Positions 62,105-64,000 of a stretch of DNA of 64,000 nt are shown here, piece after piece (the stretch's first letter is position 1; each line of letters opens with the position of its first letter). A model generated the notes under the pieces. It was not told where the DNA came from. It did no database searches and saw only the letters and a list, made by a program, of their open reading frames with translations. The DNA lies in assembly GCA_026417615.1 (NCBI GenBank), contig JAOACY010000104.1, positions 1 through 64,000 on the forward strand, given 5' to 3'. A program made the position numbers and the translations under genes. Origin of the DNA: Clostridia bacterium. GTDB taxonomy: Bacteria; Bacillota; Clostridia; Acetivibrionales; JAFADI01.

Positions 62105-62134
62105 AAAAAAAAAGAACGAACATGCTGTCCGCTC
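62105..62134 (-). terminator. terminator of xerD
   Basis: On the minus strand GAGCGGACA and TGTTCGTTC form a 9-bp stem with two G-U pairs and loop GCA, followed by a run of T, 25 bases behind the stop at 62159. Confidence 0.8.
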
Positions 62135-62158
62135 CTGTTTCTGCCTTTTTAATTGTTT

Positions 62159-63043
62159 TTACGCCCTGGGGTGGGTTTTTTTATATATTTCTTTTATCTT
62201 ATTTTTAGCAATCTGCGCATAGATTTGGGTAGAGGAAATATCCGAATGCCCCAGCATTTCCTGAATGGATCTCAAATCAGCACCATTTTCAAGGAGATGT
62301 GCTGCAAAAGAATGCCGCAGTGTATGAGGAGTTATATCCTTACTAATCTGCGCCTGATTTTTGTACTGCTTTATTATTTTCCAAAAGCCCTGCCTGGTCA
62401 GCCTTTTTCCGTTGATATTAACAAAAAGTGCTTTTTCATTATTGTTTTGAAGCAGAAGTCCTCTTGCTTTACTTATGTACTCCTGCAACGCGGTAAGAGC
62501 AATGGAACCGATAGGTATCACTCTTTCTCTTGCGCCCTTGTTGCACCTTATGTATCCTGCCTCAAGGTTCACGTCAGACATATCAAGGGAGATAAGCTCT
62601 GTTACCCTTATACCGGTTGCATAAAGCAGCTCCAGCATCGCTTTATCTCTAAACCCCTTAAGGTCAACACATTTTGGCTGCTCCAGAAGCAGCTCCACTT
62701 CCTGTGTTGACAAAATCTGCGGAAGCTTCTTCTCTACCTTAGGAGATTCCAGATCGGATGTAGGATCATTTTCAATGAGCTTATTCTTTGCAGAATACTG
62801 ATAGAAGGACCTGATTGAAGCAAGGTTTCGCGAAATAGTTGAAGTAGCTCGACCTTTCTTCTGCAGGTGGAGAAGATAAGCAATAACAGTTGTTTTATTG
62901 GTGTTGCTGATATTGTTAAGGTTCAATTCGCTCAAATAGGAGATGTATTGCTCAATATCCCTTTTGTATGACTGAAGAGTATTATTCGACAGCCTCTTAT
63001 CTTTCTCTAGAAAATTAATAAATTTTTGTACTAAAGCTTCCAT
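62159..63043 (-). CDS. xerD: site-specific tyrosine recombinase XerD
   Basis: 294-aa tyrosine recombinase that resolves chromosome dimers with XerC or as a homomer. The core-binding domain (about 1-90) is followed by the catalytic domain with Arg in YATGIRVTELI, HTLRHSFAAHLL (His, Arg), LGHSD (His) and the nucleophile Tyr in STQIYAQI. ATG 63043 follows AAAGGGG with 10 bases. The surroundings (spoIIM upstream, deoB and pdp downstream) match the Bacillus xerD locus, which supports xerD over phage integrase. Confidence 0.94.
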   Translation of the reverse strand: MEALVQKFINFLEKDKRLSNNTLQSYKRDIEQYISYLSELNLNNISNTNKTTVIAYLLHLQKKGRATSTISRNLASIRSFYQYSAKNKLIENDPTSDLESPKVEKKLPQILSTQEVELLLEQPKCVDLKGFRDKAMLELLYATGIRVTELISLDMSDVNLEAGYIRCNKGARERVIPIGSIALTALQEYISKARGLLLQNNNEKALFVNINGKRLTRQGFWKIIKQYKNQAQISKDITPHTLRHSFAAHLLENGADLRSIQEMLGHSDISSTQIYAQIAKNKIKEIYKKTHPRA

Positions 63044-63307
63044 TAACCAACTACCCCTTTTGTTTCTGTTAAATTAGTTTATTCATAATTTTATTGAATT
63101 TTCAATTTTATTCCATAGATAGATTGTAATATATTTCTAATCGTTTTTAAAGAAAATTTTGCTATAATTTATAAAATAATCTGATATTTTGTAATAATAT
63201 TCTAATATTAAGCATAATACAATTAAAATTCTATAAATTTAATATTTTGTTTTTTTATGTAATCGTAATTTATTTGTATTATTAACGTATAATACCATAA
63301 ATATACA
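63044..63307. other. AT-rich intergenic region, no gene seen
   Basis: 264 bases of very AT-rich sequence between spoIIM and xerD without a supported gene, RNA or clear terminator. One plus-strand TGCTATAAT-like string occurs but faces no gene and may be chance in such sequence. Confidence 0.6.
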
Positions 63308-63949
63308 TTAATTTGCAATAATTGGTGAAATAATTCTTATAACCACAGGTGTAATATATGCCTCCAGAAAAATCCCTCCAAGTATGAAGCAGGAATAGAA
63401 CAATGTAACAAAACAATAGGCCAGAAAGCTGGTTCTAAGGCTTTCCTTGAAAAGATGCTTTGCAGACCTGCTTTTTATTATATTTAGAGAAAAGTTTATC
63501 CCATTTACACCCAGAGCAATAATGCACGGGACAAATATAATTTCCTTTGGGAACAGAGTTAATAATGTAAACAGAACACCTTTAAATCCCAAGGCTTCAA
63601 CAAGAAAGCCTGATGCAAAGCCTGTTATGAAGCCGCGTATTCCGATAATGAGATAAATAAACGGTATTCCGATGATTGTAACACCAAGTATCCACAATAC
63701 GGCAACTATTTTTAAATTTTCCATCATAGACAGCTTTAACAGTTCTACATTATCAACCTGCTGGTTATCAAAAAGCTGTAGAAAGCCTTGGAAATAATGG
63801 GTAAGCTCATCTCTCTGCATAGCGCTTAGTCCATTTACAGTGAAAGCCCCCGCAGAAAGCCCTGTGATAAAGACAAGGAACAATGCAAAATAGGTGCTTG
63901 AGTTGTTCTTTACATGTTTTACGAGCATGTTGCCAATTTTAGAGAGCAA
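63308..63949 (-). CDS. spoIIM: stage II sporulation protein M
   Basis: 213-aa integral membrane protein with about five helices (FALFLVFITGLSAGAFTVNGL; IVAVLWILGVTIIGIPFIYLII; FITGFASGFLVEALG; onward). In spore formers SpoIIM works with SpoIID and SpoIIP in septal peptidoglycan removal and engulfment. TTG 63949 lies 8 bases after AAAGGGG. Upstream of xerD, as in Bacillus. Compare the longer SpoIIM-like protein at 51951-52907. Confidence 0.94.
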   Translation of the reverse strand: MLSKIGNMLVKHVKNNSSTYFALFLVFITGLSAGAFTVNGLSAMQRDELTHYFQGFLQLFDNQQVDNVELLKLSMMENLKIVAVLWILGVTIIGIPFIYLIIGIRGFITGFASGFLVEALGFKGVLFTLLTLFPKEIIFVPCIIALGVNGINFSLNIIKSRSAKHLFKESLRTSFLAYCFVTLFYSCFILGGIFLEAYITPVVIRIISPIIAN

Positions 63950-63951
63950 GC

Positions 63952-64000
63952 TTATTTCCCCTTTGCCATAATTTCGCCTATTATGATTCTATGCCCGTTA
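63952..64000 (-). CDS. 3' end of an upstream gene (partial)
   Basis: An open minus-strand frame entering from the right edge ends ...NGHRIIIGEIMAKGK and stops at 63952, two bases before the spoIIM start, with its last codons supplying the spoIIM ribosome site. By B. subtilis order (nudF, yqkK, spoIIM) it could be one of those genes, but 15 residues are too few to identify it. Confidence 0.5.
   Translation of the reverse strand, partial: NGHRIIIGEIMAKGK

Noticed and set aside
63170..63200. TGCTATAAT on the plus strand between xerD and spoIIM
   Set aside because: Faces no gene and such strings are expected in very AT-rich sequence.
1..64000. CRISPR array, prophage, T-box or known metabolite riboswitch
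   Set aside because: No regularly spaced direct repeats, phage genes or T-box core were seen; the leaders of trpS and lysA are too short for riboswitches.

Overview
The window reads as the chromosome of an anaerobic, spore-forming member of the Clostridia. The support is the sporulation genes (spoIIM, gerW/ytfJ, dacF), the IspH-ribosomal S1 fusion typical of Clostridia, ferredoxin-linked indolepyruvate oxidoreductase, a biotin/Na+ carboxyl-transfer cluster, strong GGAGG ribosome binding sites, many TTG/GTG starts and a moderately AT-rich composition. A cluster III (Ruminiclostridium/Acetivibrio-like) organism would fit, but the species cannot be named from this sequence alone. Most genes lie on the minus strand, so they run from right to left.

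Layout, left to right. 1-136: 5' end of a group IIC intron sitting just behind the hfq terminator. 181-11048: smc-ftsY, then ylbF-like-mutS-mutL-miaA-hfq (chromosome organisation, protein targeting, mismatch repair, tRNA modification). 11130-15440: an operon with its own promoter and terminator, iorA-iorB-paaK-ACT, for arylpyruvate oxidation to aryl-CoA and arylacetate activation; a second paaK and a sodium:solute symporter follow (15487-18604). 18825-23769: a beta-CASP nuclease-like protein and three tandem M42 aminopeptidases. 23807-25735: two tRNA genes with clear promoters and terminators flanking murD. 25735-33667: cheR, ispH-rpsA, plsC, cmk, aroH, a HutP-like regulator, a flavoprotein and an RpiR regulator. 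33827-39819: an unknown conserved gene, then convergent oadG-oadB and mmdA-(57-aa OadG-tail protein)-biotin carrier-oadA. 40060-43490: agmatine-to-putrescine genes aguA-aguB with a HAD phosphatase and mnmM. 43575-48700: small membrane and DUF1540 proteins, rluB, gerW, DUF2953, scpB, scpA, trpS. 48897-58019: M50 protease, lysA, and a membrane locus RDD / SpoIIM-like / DUF58-MoxR-DUF4350-DUF4129-membrane protein. 58102-64000: dacF, pdp, deoB, xerD, spoIIM, an order shared with Bacillus subtilis.

The least ordinary content is non-coding. There is a roughly 200-bp inverted-repeat element family, with two nearly complete copies and four remnants, all lying just behind 3' ends of minus-strand genes. 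One remnant supplies the last codons of the pyrimidine-nucleoside phosphorylase gene. There is also a pair of 58-base hairpin repeats between co-transcribed genes, a group IIC intron edge, and an unlisted 57-aa OadG-tail gene inside the carboxyltransferase cluster. A HutP-like regulator beside chorismate mutase lacks two of the expected metal-binding histidines. No CRISPR array, prophage, transposase gene or defence island was seen.
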